A stretch of DNA of 34,241 nucleotides from NCBI GenBank assembly GCA_017962605.1, contig JAGCUY010000057.1:1-34241 (forward strand), given 5' to 3'. The position numbers and the translations under genes were made by a program. Shown here piece by piece: positions 9,826-18,414 of this stretch. This DNA comes from Kiritimatiellia bacterium (GTDB lineage Bacteria > Verrucomicrobiota > Kiritimatiellia > RFP12 > JAAYLN01). Positions within the stretch are counted from its first letter, which is position 1, and each line of letters starts with the position of its first letter. Below the pieces are notes generated by a model that saw only the letters and a list, made by a program, of their open reading frames with translations, did no database searches and was not told where the DNA came from.

Positions 9826-10701
9826 ATGTATCTCACCGGTTTTGCAGACGAAGCGGCAAAAGACCTTGACGGCCAGATTCGCGCCATCAAGGAGCTGGGT
9901 TGGTCAAACATTGAATCGCGCAACATCGACGGCGTGAACATCCACGACCTCGACGACAAGGCTTTCGACATCGCATGCGGCAAGCTCGCCGACGCTGGTA
10001 TAAAGATCAACTGCTTCGGCTCGGCAATCGCCAACTGGGCCAAGAGCATTGAGAAGCCTTTTGACGAAGACCTCGCCGCCACCAAGCGCGCCATTCCTCG
10101 CATGAAGCGGCTCGGGACAAAGATGATCCGCATCATGAGCTACCCGCCGATCGAGGGCCGCCCCATGGACGACCAGATGGCCGAGGAGCGCTTCTCCCGT
10201 CTCCGCACCATCGTGAAGATGTTCGCCGACGAGGGCATCGACACCCTCCACGAGAACTGCATGAACTATGGCGGCCAAGGCTGGCAATACACCCTCAAGA
10301 TGCTCGACGCCGTTCCCGGACTGAAGCTCGTCTTCGACACCGGCAACCCCGTGAACACGCAGGACCGCGAGCGCCCCGGCAAGCGCCAGTCGGCCTGGGA
10401 CTTCTACCAGCACGTCAAGCAGCATGTCGTTTACATCCACATCAAGGACGCCGTTGTCTCGCCCGATGGCAAGACCCAGTGGTGCTGGTGCGGGGAAGGG
10501 GATGGCGATGTCGTGCGCATTGTCCGCGACCTCATCGCCTCTGGCTATGACGGCGGTTTCTCGATGGAGCCGCACATGGCCTTCGTGGCGCATGAGGCCG
10601 GCAACGTGAGCGAGGACGAATACCGCTACACCAACTTCGTGGAATATGGCCGCCGCTTCGAGAAGATCCTCGACGAGGCGAAGAAGGCGGTGGCGAAATG
10701 A
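9826..10701 (+). CDS. Sugar phosphate isomerase/epimerase family protein
   Basis: A 291-aa xylose-isomerase-like TIM barrel (PF01261). Family-typical blocks are GFADEAAKDLDGQIRAIKEL at the N-terminus, the IESRNIDG segment, the DTLHENCMNYGG block in the middle with a metal-binding glutamate, LVFDTGNP, and VYIHIKDA with the metal-binding histidine. The C-terminal GFSMEPHM supplies a further acidic ligand. Such proteins isomerise or epimerise sugars, inositols or hydroxy-acids; the exact substrate is not evident. It has its own promoter and a strong Shine-Dalgarno, which fix the start. Its stop overlaps the next small gene by ATGA, so the two are translated together. Confidence 0.85.
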   Translation: MYLTGFADEAAKDLDGQIRAIKELGWSNIESRNIDGVNIHDLDDKAFDIACGKLADAGIKINCFGSAIANWAKSIEKPFDEDLAATKRAIPRMKRLGTKMIRIMSYPPIEGRPMDDQMAEERFSRLRTIVKMFADEGIDTLHENCMNYGGQGWQYTLKMLDAVPGLKLVFDTGNPVNTQDRERPGKRQSAWDFYQHVKQHVVYIHIKDAVVSPDGKTQWCWCGEGDGDVVRIVRDLIASGYDGGFSMEPHMAFVAHEAGNVSEDEYRYTNFVEYGRRFEKILDEAKKAVAK

Positions 10702-10895
10702 AAATCACCATCAACGAAAACCGCGAAGTCGTGGACCGCATACGGACTGGCTTGCAGAAGCGCGGGGGCTACTGCCCCTGCCGTCTGCAGCAGATCGAGG
10801 ACAACCTCTGCATGTGCAAGGAGTTCCGCGACCAGATAGCCGATCCCGAGTTCGAGGGCTACTGCCACTGCCGCCTCTACTACAAGCAGAAGTAA
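10698..10895 (+). CDS. Small ferredoxin-thioredoxin reductase catalytic-subunit-like protein
   Basis: A 65-aa protein with three Cys-X-Cys pairs: C26-P-C28, C38-M-C40 and C56-H-C58. The YCPCR and GYCHCRLYY blocks resemble the ferredoxin-thioredoxin reductase catalytic chain (PF02943), whose cysteines bind a [4Fe-4S] cluster beside a redox disulfide. The plant/cyanobacterial order, as I recall it, is CPC-X16-CPC-X8-CHC. Here the gaps are 9 and 15, so the central pair is displaced although the outer spacing is the same. No ferredoxin or variable subunit is nearby. The 4-nt overlap with the isomerase gene suggests joint expression. Redox or Fe-S function is inference. Confidence 0.75.
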   Translation: MKITINENREVVDRIRTGLQKRGGYCPCRLQQIEDNLCMCKEFRDQIADPEFEGYCHCRLYYKQK

Positions 10896-10958
10896 TACCC
10901 GCTTTACCGTTCGCTACGACCGCGACGGATGGAGCGGCTTTTGCGCTGCTGCGCAGCA

Positions 10959-13070
10959 TCAATTTCCCTGGAACACCGTCGGGACAAATAGTCCGCGGGA
11001 GTGCCGGCCGCGAAAGCCGCTGACGATGCCGCCGCCGAGGAGCAAAAGCGTCGATGTGCCCAGCGTGCGTCCGCTTGAGTGAAGGAACTTGTGTCCTGAG
11101 GAATCCAGAAGCGGCAGGCCATCCACTTCGTAGGCGGCGTGGCCGGAATCGAGGGTGATTTTCAGAATGATCCACTCGCCTTCTTCGAAATCGCGGCCGT
11201 GGAGGGGCGTCCAGCCCTTGGCCGTGTGGCAGTAGGGCTTGGGAAGTCCGCTTGCGCCGTCATGGATGAAAAGGAAGTTTGCCGCAGAAGGGCCATTGTC
11301 GGGGAGTTCCGGCAGCGCCCCGACCTCCATGCCTATCTCAACGGTGCCAGAATCTCCGCTCGGCAAAGGCTCGTCAATTGCGAAGTCGCGCCGCGACCAG
11401 AGACCGTAGGCGCCTTGCTCAAGGTTCGACCAGTGCCCGCCGATTGTCCTGCCGGAGTTTTCGCCGTATGCGAACCATAGGTTGTCAGTGCCAAGGTCGG
11501 TCCAGGCGTCCACGATGATGTCGCAGAGATAGTTGGCCTTGAGCGTGGCGTTCCAGCAGTCCTGGTTTGCGAAGCGGATGGCCCGGCGGGGCAGGGGGGC
11601 GTTGTCGGCCTCGTCGGCCAGCGGTGCGCTGGCGCGGAGATAAGCCATGTATCGGCCCGTGGCAATTTGCGGCGGAATGTCGAAGGTTATGGTGTAGCGC
11701 CTCCTGTCGCCGCCGCGCAGGGAGGCGAGCGTGCCGGAGACAGTTGTCGGACAGCGGACGGAGAACTCCGGCCCGGTCTCCGGGACGAGGAGAATTTCAA
11801 GCCGCTCGTCGAAGAGAAGTTGCCCGAAGCCGGTGTTCTCGATTTCAACGTCCAGGGCAGCGCCGCCGCTCTCCGACGCGCCGACACTGCGCACGACATA
11901 GCGGTAGCCCATGTGGTCTTCGCAGAACTTGTGCAGGTCAAGCCCCTCGTATTCGTGCAGGTCCGGCATCCCATTGAAAGACCATTTTTCACTGCTGAAT
12001 GCCGTGGACTTCATTTTCTGGTTGATGACATATTTATTGTGGGAAATGTTGCGCAGATAGGAGAGGTGCGTGTCATACCATTCCTCGACGATGTTGGTCG
12101 TCGCCGGGTCGAGGAGGTGGACATGCTCATCAAAAAAAGCATCTGAAATAGTCGCAAGCTCGCCGCCGTAGGGAACGGCTTGTCCGCGTAGGAAGTCACA
12201 TCCCTGCTGGCGGTTCCACCAGAAGTTATCGCCAGTGCGCCAGGTGCCGTAGTCGGAATCAGAACCGAGGTAGCCGTCGTTGAAGAAGCCCATGCGCTGA
12301 CGCAGTGTCTGGTCGATGGCGTCTAGACCGCCGGGGGCGAAGAGGGCACCGGTGGTCGTGTCGAGAAGATGCGTCCATACACGCGGGTAGCGCACAAGAA
12401 CGGCCATGTCCTGCGGCAGGCCATCCAACCAGGTCTGGACGACCCTGACAGGGTATTCGTCATTTTCGCCATCCCTGTAGCGAGAGTCGTGCATTTCGCC
12501 CCAAGGGCCGATCATGCCGCACTCCACTGCCGGCACTACGTCGCGGAACTGCGAAACGACTGCTGCCAGCTGTCTGACATGTGTCAGGATCATTTCAAAG
12601 TCGTCTGGTTCGCAGCCAATCCATTGGGTACCCGTGTAGGCGAAGCGCGGGATGCAGGTTCCGCCGTTGAGGCGGCAGCGCAACAGCGAATTGGATACTG
12701 CAAGCAGAGCGTTTTCGTCCAGGGGGATGTCCGCCCCGCCGACATGGTTCGTCACATATTCGTAGTGGTCAAGCAGCGACACCCCGTTGGCGTTGGTGTG
12801 GAGATAGCCCTTGGAGTATGCACCCAAATCCCATAGGGCGGAGCAGTTCAGCGCATCGGCGCAGAGGGCAAGGCCGCTGGTATCCATGCCAGGCACGAGA
12901 GGCGCCCAGAAGGAGGAGGCAATCGTCTCCGCCGGACCGCATCCTGGATTGCGGAAAGTCTCAGCGCAGTCGTTGGTGGAGACGGTCTGGACTATTTCAA
13001 AGCCAAGCGCTACTCTGGCGGCCATGGCCGCCGCGGTGGCGATGACATATTTTGCGAGATGTTTATTCAA
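10959..13070 (-). CDS. Secreted DUF4874/DUF4832-like protein with LamG-like C-terminus
   Basis: A 703-aa protein. A signal-peptide-like N-terminus (hydrophobic to about residue 23) is followed by a region resembling DUF4874 (FRNPGCGPA, PRFAYTGTQWIG), a TIM-barrel-like fold. The segment PAVECGMIGPWGEMHDSRY near residue 190 carries conserved acidic residues, and the following region resembles DUF4832. The last 150 or so residues (from about 545) look like a concanavalin/LamG-type sandwich (DFEEGEWIILKITLDSGHAAYEVDG). The start is probably TTG at 13070, since no ATG precedes the signal peptide in frame. The extreme C-terminus is arginine-rich and unlike a normal domain end. Function is unknown; related proteins occur in polysaccharide-degrading bacteria. 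Confidence 0.7.
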   Translation of the reverse strand: MNKHLAKYVIATAAAMAARVALGFEIVQTVSTNDCAETFRNPGCGPAETIASSFWAPLVPGMDTSGLALCADALNCSALWDLGAYSKGYLHTNANGVSLLDHYEYVTNHVGGADIPLDENALLAVSNSLLRCRLNGGTCIPRFAYTGTQWIGCEPDDFEMILTHVRQLAAVVSQFRDVVPAVECGMIGPWGEMHDSRYRDGENDEYPVRVVQTWLDGLPQDMAVLVRYPRVWTHLLDTTTGALFAPGGLDAIDQTLRQRMGFFNDGYLGSDSDYGTWRTGDNFWWNRQQGCDFLRGQAVPYGGELATISDAFFDEHVHLLDPATTNIVEEWYDTHLSYLRNISHNKYVINQKMKSTAFSSEKWSFNGMPDLHEYEGLDLHKFCEDHMGYRYVVRSVGASESGGAALDVEIENTGFGQLLFDERLEILLVPETGPEFSVRCPTTVSGTLASLRGGDRRRYTITFDIPPQIATGRYMAYLRASAPLADEADNAPLPRRAIRFANQDCWNATLKANYLCDIIVDAWTDLGTDNLWFAYGENSGRTIGGHWSNLEQGAYGLWSRRDFAIDEPLPSGDSGTVEIGMEVGALPELPDNGPSAANFLFIHDGASGLPKPYCHTAKGWTPLHGRDFEEGEWIILKITLDSGHAAYEVDGLPLLDSSGHKFLHSSGRTLGTSTLLLLGGGIVSGFRGRHSRGLFVPTVFQGN

Positions 13071-13084
13071 TGGCTTGAAATGGC

Positions 13085-13109
13085 GAGGGGCGCGTTTGAC
13101 GCGCCCCTC
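13085..13109 (-). terminator. Strong GC hairpin between the two secreted-protein genes
   Basis: A perfect 10-bp stem GAGGGGCGCG / CGCGCCCCTC with a 5-nt loop. It lies between the surface-protein stop and the TTG start of the next gene. On the minus strand no T-tract follows, so it may be an RNA-stabilising or attenuating hairpin rather than a full intrinsic terminator. Confidence 0.5.
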
Positions 13110-13130
13110 TTTGCTGTGGAATGTCCTGCG

Positions 13131-16100
13131 CTAGCGGAGAATAATCTGTGTGCCCTTGAAATAGCGTAGGCAGAGCATGTCGTAATCGTCGTCGTTATCA
13201 ATGGACTTCACCGATGCGACCCAGTTCTTAGCAAGGGGAGGCAGCTCTGCACCCTTGGCAATCTTGCCGACCTCAAACGATGTTCCAGAGGGCCAAACAT
13301 CGCCGTTGACAAGAACTGGCGTCAGTTTGCCGCCATTGGCAACGTAGGCATCGACATTGATCTTATCATTGGCGAGAGTTCCGGCGTTGTTCCAGACGCG
13401 GATTGGGAAGTTCTCCGCGAGGTCAAGGGAGCCAAATGTGACAGATGTCGAGGAAGCGCCATCCGTGAGGTTTGTCAGGACGACATTACCATCGGCGACC
13501 ACAGAGCCGGCCCAGTTCGCGCCATCGGCGAAGTAGAGAGTCGTTGCGCCAAGCCCCGCTGCCGGGGCTGTCACGCTCGCCGTGCCAGTTGCAGTGTTGG
13601 CACCGGACTGCACGATAACGCCGAAGACGTTGGCGTTCGCATTGGAGACGACAATGGAGCCTCCGCCCGTGATCGGCACATCGGCAAGAGTGACAACGCG
13701 GTCGCCGCTGGTTTCATCAAATTGCCCATCATCCCAGAAAACCTTATTGCGAGTCGAGAAAGTCAGCGTGGAATCGTCTGCCAACTCAACAGCTGCAAAA
13801 CCCATGAACGGGATATTGGCCGTGTCGTAGATTGTCGTTGTCCCTGACGACTCACTGTAGTGCTCGTCGTAGATGCTCGGCTGATAAATCCTATAAACGC
13901 TGTTGGAGGCGACGAACACGCCTTTCCCATTTCCAGAGAAGCGGTATGTTTCAAACACTCCGCCATCTTCCACAATAATCACCGGGTAATTTGCAGACGA
14001 CGGGTTGACTTCCAAAGGATTGGAGCCGTAGTCGCCAAGGGCATTGAGGCGGAATTCGCAACCATGACCAACAACCAGTCTGCCGTTCTCCGAAATCTGG
14101 GCATATCTGCCCCAATATCCAATGGACTCAAAGTTCTGGTATATGCCGCCATTGGCTAGACGGAACGTAGCCCCACCCTTGATAAGAATACTGCCGAGAA
14201 CACCCCACTGCGTGTTGTCAAACACGACCTCGAACAGGGCGTTGGCCGGATTGTTGACACCGAGGTTAAAGCCAATCTGATAGGCCACCGTCAAGGGGTA
14301 CATGTTGCCAGACCGTTCATACACAGGCAGTATGGTCGTATCAATGAGCGCCAGGCTACCGACAGCATTGACGGTGCCGCCCGACGCCGGACAGCAGAAC
14401 TCAAACGGAGATGTGTTGTAGCTGCCTGAACCAGGTGTAAGGGAAATCGTGCCGCCATTCGAGGTGAACCCGAAGTAAGTCGTCTCCCCCGCAGCGGCAT
14501 AGCCAAAGGTGACACCACCCGGAGTTGTGACAGTAATTGTACCTTCAAGGTCAATATCGACATTTGAGAACTTCATGCCGCCAGGAACGCTGAGCGTTGC
14601 GCCGGATTCAATTGACAAGACAGGCACCTGGTTGGCCGTGGCGATACCGGAGAGGTCGGCGGCATTTGCAAGCGTCATTGTGGCGTTGTTGTCAACAACA
14701 AGCGTCGCACTCTTGTTCAAGATAATCGGGGGAAGCGTGGCGTCGCCGGAAACGCGGAGCGTTGCGCCGTCCTTCACCGTAATTGACGCCCATGCGGGGA
14801 TGGTGCCCGTCGTGTAGGTCGCGACAACCCCGTTGCCTTCAATTGAGACTTCCTCGCCTGCGGGCGGAAGCGACCCGTTGTCCCAGTCAGTGCCATCAGC
14901 AAGGTCGCCGGAAGCCGAGAATACATAAGCCGACTGCGCTTCAAGCGAGAGGGTCGTGCCGCTGACAACGAGCGACATTCCGGCCGGGACGGACACATCA
15001 AGATCCGTTTTAACTTTGGACAGGACTGCCGGGTCGCTGCTATTGAGAATGACCGTGCCCGCGACCGCGCCGGAGAGGTCGGCAACGAATGTTGCGCCCG
15101 CAAGGGCCGCCGGAAGCGAGTTGATCGTCGCGCCAAACGCAGTGAGCGTAATGATTGCAGCGCCCGAACCGACGGAGACGTTGGAGAGGTCGTAGGTGCC
15201 GGAAGTGGCGAGGCCGAGCGAACCATTCTGGAGGATGATCGGGGCAGTGGTCGGCGCAATGGAGAAGGTGCCGCCGCCTGTCACGGTGATTGAAGCCGTT
15301 GCGTCGGCATTGAGGCCGGGGGCGGAGAAGGTCTTGCCGGTGGCGATGTTGAGCGAGACGGCAGCCGATGCCGGAACGGCGAGCGCGATGTTCGCGCCGA
15401 ATGTGGAATCGTCGGTTATTGCAAGAGTTCCATCAGACCAAGTGTATGTCCAGGGAAGCGCGGAAGTGAAGTTGCCTCCGAATGATACGGTTCCGCCACT
15501 CTGGTTGATCTGGTTGTTGGGGGTCGAACTCGTTCCCGTCATCGTGATGCCGTTGGGGAAGGAAGCCGTTCCGCCACTGATGTTAATTTCGTCGTGATCG
15601 TTGTCACTTCGCCCCCAAGATGAAATCGTGTAAGAAGTCGGTGCGAACAATAACGTTCCTCCGCCAACCTCCAGAGTCATAACACGAGTCTGCACGGCTC
15701 CATAAATATCCGCCTCACCACCTGAGGCCACGGAAATGCCTGTTTGCGTATGTCCACCCTTGGAGCAAATCAACGTGGAACCTACTGGCAACACCAACTT
15801 AACGCCATCGGTAACCTCATGGCACTGCTGGTAGTCGTCTCCACCCAGTTGAGTATTGATGGTGAAGGTCACTGGAGCAGCGACATTGGCATCTTTGTAA
15901 AGATGAATGGTGCGATACTTGGTCGTCAAAGAACCGATTGCGTAATCGCCGTCAAGCGACACGTATATTTGCCGATGCGACCCTGTCTTCGATGGAGTCC
16001 AGTTCACTTCGTCCGTGCCGCCCGGCACTGCGGATGGCGTCCAGTAGCTGGTGTCGCTCCAGCTAACTGGGCTGCTAGCCGAGCCAACATTGCTTTCATT

Positions 16101-16196
16101 GGATTCCCCACCAAAAATATAGGTGTCGGCATGTGCTCCGATGGCCAGCGCAGCGGCGCAGATAGCGGTTGTGAGACGGATTGACGGTTTGTGCAT
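13131..16196 (-). CDS. Large secreted beta-strand-repeat surface protein
   Basis: A 1021-aa secreted protein. The signal peptide ends at the AHA motif (about residue 23). Two similar modules begin with a tryptophan/proline pattern: WSDTSYWTPSAVPGGTDEV near residue 45, and DGTDWDNGSLPPAGEEV further on. Each is followed by long runs of short glycine- and threonine-rich beta strands. This is typical of autotransporter-associated beta-strand-repeat (beta-solenoid) proteins, which are abundant in Verrucomicrobiota/Kiritimatiellota. I see no C-terminal beta-barrel, PEP-CTERM or other sorting tail. ATG 16196 is chosen because AAGAGGAG stands 4 nt upstream; the longer reading to 16400 lacks a start signal. 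An adhesive or glycan-binding role is inference. Confidence 0.75.
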   Translation of the reverse strand: MHKPSIRLTTAICAAALAIGAHADTYIFGGESNESNVGSASSPVSWSDTSYWTPSAVPGGTDEVNWTPSKTGSHRQIYVSLDGDYAIGSLTTKYRTIHLYKDANVAAPVTFTINTQLGGDDYQQCHEVTDGVKLVLPVGSTLICSKGGHTQTGISVASGGEADIYGAVQTRVMTLEVGGGTLLFAPTSYTISSWGRSDNDHDEINISGGTASFPNGITMTGTSSTPNNQINQSGGTVSFGGNFTSALPWTYTWSDGTLAITDDSTFGANIALAVPASAAVSLNIATGKTFSAPGLNADATASITVTGGGTFSIAPTTAPIILQNGSLGLATSGTYDLSNVSVGSGAAIITLTAFGATINSLPAALAGATFVADLSGAVAGTVILNSSDPAVLSKVKTDLDVSVPAGMSLVVSGTTLSLEAQSAYVFSASGDLADGTDWDNGSLPPAGEEVSIEGNGVVATYTTGTIPAWASITVKDGATLRVSGDATLPPIILNKSATLVVDNNATMTLANAADLSGIATANQVPVLSIESGATLSVPGGMKFSNVDIDLEGTITVTTPGGVTFGYAAAGETTYFGFTSNGGTISLTPGSGSYNTSPFEFCCPASGGTVNAVGSLALIDTTILPVYERSGNMYPLTVAYQIGFNLGVNNPANALFEVVFDNTQWGVLGSILIKGGATFRLANGGIYQNFESIGYWGRYAQISENGRLVVGHGCEFRLNALGDYGSNPLEVNPSSANYPVIIVEDGGVFETYRFSGNGKGVFVASNSVYRIYQPSIYDEHYSESSGTTTIYDTANIPFMGFAAVELADDSTLTFSTRNKVFWDDGQFDETSGDRVVTLADVPITGGGSIVVSNANANVFGVIVQSGANTATGTASVTAPAAGLGATTLYFADGANWAGSVVADGNVVLTNLTDGASSTSVTFGSLDLAENFPIRVWNNAGTLANDKINVDAYVANGGKLTPVLVNGDVWPSGTSFEVGKIAKGAELPPLAKNWVASVKSIDNDDDYDMLCLRYFKGTQIILR

Positions 16197-16250
16197 TTTA
16201 CTCCTCTTGGATGTATTGTGAATAAAAGAAAAAAAACAAATACCGTTAGA

Positions 16251-16279
16251 AGGATACACTATCCCCTGACCTTTGTCAA
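16251..16279 (-). promoter_or_regulatory. Promoter of the surface-protein gene
   Basis: On the minus strand: -35 TTGACA (16274-16279), 17-bp spacer, -10-like TATCCT (16251-16256). The leader of about 50 nt is AT-rich with a long T-tract, then a strong AAGAGGAG Shine-Dalgarno before ATG 16196. This is the only clear full TTGACA promoter in the window. Confidence 0.55.
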
Positions 16280-16340
16280 GTAGTTTTTTTACAAGGATTT
16301 TGCAAAAGAGCGGCATGTCGGTTGCGGCACTACCGCATCC

Positions 16341-16369
16341 TTTCAAAAAAAGCGCACTTGTGCTAAAGT
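16341..16369 (+). promoter_or_regulatory. Weak promoter of the GH28-family gene
   Basis: A -10-like TAAAGT (16364-16369) preceded by TGC, with a poor -35 TTTCAA (16341-16346) at 17 bp. The ATG at 16383 lies 13 nt further and lacks a Shine-Dalgarno. A small hairpin TGCGG/CCGCA (16323-16337) stands just upstream. Confidence 0.4.
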
Positions 16370-16382
16370 AATTTGCAAGACA

Positions 16383-17636
16383 ATGGACTTTTTTCCTCAA
16401 GACTTCGGAGCCTGCGCTGACGGCGGGACAAAGGACACCGCCGCCATTCAGGCGGCAATCGATGCAGCCGGCGACGCCGCCCGCCGTGACGGCTACCGCT
16501 ATCCATCTCGTGTTGTCCTAGACGGTGGAACATTCCTCACCGGCGCCATCCAGCTGCGCTCCGGCGTGGAACTACACATCGCCGAAGGGGCGCGCCTCCT
16601 CGCTTCGCCCGACATCGCCGACTTCCCCGAATGGCCTTCGCCGCGCCATGTTGTCTCCGCCAACCTCCCGCGCGGGCGCAACGCCAGCGTCATCTTCGCC
16701 GACGAGTGCGAGGGCATCGCCATCACCGGTGGCGGCGTAATCGACGGCAACGGCTCCGCCCATGTCCGGCGCAAGGCCGATCCCGACTGGACTTGCTGGG
16801 AATTCGAGCGCATCCACCCTGCCGAACAGTCGCTACCGCGCGTCATTTTCCTCGCCGGGTGCCGCGACGTGCGCATAGAGGACGTAACCCTCGCCAACGG
16901 CCCGGCAGGCTGGGGATACTTCATCCACGACTGCGAGCGCGTCCAATGCTCGCGCCTACGCGTCAAATGCGATGTCCGCTACCCCAACAACGACGGCATC
17001 CACGTGAACTGCTGCCGCGACGTGGACATCGCCGACTGCGACATCGAATGTGGCGACGACGCCATCATCGTCCGCGCCAACAGCAGGTCGCTGCAAGAGA
17101 ACAAGCCATGCGAGCGCGTCCGTGTCCGCGACTGCCGCATACGCGCCTGGGCTGGCGGCGTCCGCGTCGGCTGGTTCTGCGACGGCGCCATTCGCGACTG
17201 CTCATTCCACCGCCTCCACATGCGCGACTCATCCTACGGCATCGAGATGTTTTTGCCCCGCCATCCCAAAAGCCAAGACTTCGGACGCGAGGCGACGCTT
17301 ATTGAGAGGCTTTTGTTCGAGGACATCGCGATGGAGGGGCTGCGCGCCTACCCGCTGGAGGCATTCATTGACCCAGGCGCAGAGACGCGCGTCGAGGCGG
17401 TGCGTGACATCGTATTCAGGAGCGTCAGGGCGACGGCTCGGCTGCTGCCTCGCGCCTGGGGGCGCGAAGGAACGCCTCTCCGCGACTTCCTCTTCGAGGA
17501 CTGCTCCTTCTCAAAGCTCCCGGCCGAGGCCGTCGCAGACTGGATGCGCCACGGGACATCCGGACGTGTGACGGAGCCGCACGAGACCTTTGAGCATACG
17601 GAGGCCTTCCGCTTCGTGAATACCCAAATAGGGTAG
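16383..17636 (+). CDS. GH28-family (polygalacturonase-like) protein, cytoplasmic
   Basis: A 417-aa right-handed parallel beta-helix of glycoside hydrolase family 28. The N-terminal FGACADGGTKDTAAIQAAI block is diagnostic. Catalytic-type acids are seen as NND (D204) in PNNDGIH and as the DD pair D225-D226 in CGDDAI. The usual later GHG and RIK motifs are not clear: the region reads AGGVRVGWF. Substrate or mechanism may therefore differ from classic polygalacturonases. There is no signal peptide, so it would act on imported oligosaccharides. The short leader has no Shine-Dalgarno. The stop codon sits inside a terminator-like hairpin. Confidence 0.8.
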   Translation: MDFFPQDFGACADGGTKDTAAIQAAIDAAGDAARRDGYRYPSRVVLDGGTFLTGAIQLRSGVELHIAEGARLLASPDIADFPEWPSPRHVVSANLPRGRNASVIFADECEGIAITGGGVIDGNGSAHVRRKADPDWTCWEFERIHPAEQSLPRVIFLAGCRDVRIEDVTLANGPAGWGYFIHDCERVQCSRLRVKCDVRYPNNDGIHVNCCRDVDIADCDIECGDDAIIVRANSRSLQENKPCERVRVRDCRIRAWAGGVRVGWFCDGAIRDCSFHRLHMRDSSYGIEMFLPRHPKSQDFGREATLIERLLFEDIAMEGLRAYPLEAFIDPGAETRVEAVRDIVFRSVRATARLLPRAWGREGTPLRDFLFEDCSFSKLPAEAVADWMRHGTSGRVTEPHETFEHTEAFRFVNTQIG

Positions 17637-17660
17637 GGGACACCCCTACCGGCGCCTTTT
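17632..17660 (+). terminator. Terminator overlapping the GH28 stop codon
   Basis: A perfect 8-bp stem GGTAGGGG / CCCCTACC (17632-17639 and 17643-17650) with a 3-nt loop, followed after GGCGCC by TTTT. The TAG stop (17634-17636) is inside the left arm. The T-run also begins the next gene's TTTTGCTATAAT promoter. Confidence 0.55.
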
Positions 17661-17662
17661 GC

Positions 17663-17668
17663 TATAAT
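17663..17668 (+). promoter_or_regulatory. Extended -10 promoter of the histidine phosphatase gene
   Basis: TATAAT preceded by TTTTGC. The ATG at 17678 follows after 9 nt, so the predicted leader is about 3 nt and there is no Shine-Dalgarno. The expected -35 region is occupied by the upstream terminator stem. Confidence 0.65.
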
Positions 17669-17677
17669 CTTTCCGCT

Positions 17678-18397
17678 ATGCTTCTCTTCTATGTCAGACA
17701 CGGGGAGCCAATATACGTCCCCGACTGCCTCACGCCACTCGGCCACCGCCAGGCCGAGTCCGTTGCGCATCGCCTCTGCCAGTTCGGCATTGACCGCGTA
17801 TTCGTCTCCAGCTCAACCCGCGCCGCCGAGACGGCACAACCCACCTGCGACATTCTTCGGCTTGAGCCAACCGTCCTTGACTGGGCCAACGAGATCCATG
17901 CCTGGAACGAGCTGAGCGTTGAGTTCGAGCCAGGCCGCCGCCACTGGTGCTACTCCGATGACCACATGCTCTCCATCTTCTCAGATCCGACTGTCCGCGC
18001 GCTTGGCAACCGCTGGCACGAGCATCCGGCATTTTCGGATTTCCCCTCCTTTGGCGCGGGGGTAGTCCGCATGCGCAAGGAGGCCGACACCTGGCTGGCC
18101 TCCCTCGGCTACCGCCACGACACGGAGAAATGCCAGTATATCGTGGAGAACCCAACGGATGACCGCATCGCGCTCTTCGCCCACGAGGGAGCGGGGATTC
18201 TCCTGCTCAGCACCATCCTAGACATCCCATATCCGCTTTTCGCGCCATCCTTCACGATGCAGCACACCGGGATGACCGTCATCGAGTTCGTCGACCGCGG
18301 CGGGGTCTGCAACCCGCGCGTCCTGCAGCTGTCTAACGACTCGCACCTCTACCGCGACGGCCTCCCGCTAAACTACCAGAAGCGCCTGCGGTTCTAA
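17678..18397 (+). CDS. Histidine phosphatase (phosphoglycerate mutase-like) family protein
   Basis: A 239-aa protein of the branch-1 histidine phosphatase superfamily. The catalytic RHG is at residues 7-9 (VRHGEP), a second conserved arginine lies in the SSSTRAAETA block, and the second catalytic histidine is in LFAHEGAG (about residue 168). These proteins remove phosphate from small molecules, sugars or proteins; the substrate is not clear. There is no signal peptide, so it is cytoplasmic. The RHG only a few residues from the start supports ATG 17678, which is preceded by a strong extended -10 and almost no leader. It is likely transcribed alone and converges with the minus-strand gene ending at 18415. 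Confidence 0.88.
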   Translation: MLLFYVRHGEPIYVPDCLTPLGHRQAESVAHRLCQFGIDRVFVSSSTRAAETAQPTCDILRLEPTVLDWANEIHAWNELSVEFEPGRRHWCYSDDHMLSIFSDPTVRALGNRWHEHPAFSDFPSFGAGVVRMRKEADTWLASLGYRHDTEKCQYIVENPTDDRIALFAHEGAGILLLSTILDIPYPLFAPSFTMQHTGMTVIEFVDRGGVCNPRVLQLSNDSHLYRDGLPLNYQKRLRF

Positions 18398-18414
18398 TCG
18401 CCGAGCAGGGGAGT

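Noticed and set aside
10959..11040. Frameshift at the C-terminus of the DUF4832-like protein
   Set aside because: The arginine-rich end looks odd, but no alternative frame restores a recognisable domain end, so I cannot support a frameshift.
16197..16400. N-terminal extension of the surface protein to 16400
   Set aside because: It would run through the TTGACA promoter and the T-rich leader, and bury the signal peptide; ATG 16196 has a strong Shine-Dalgarno.
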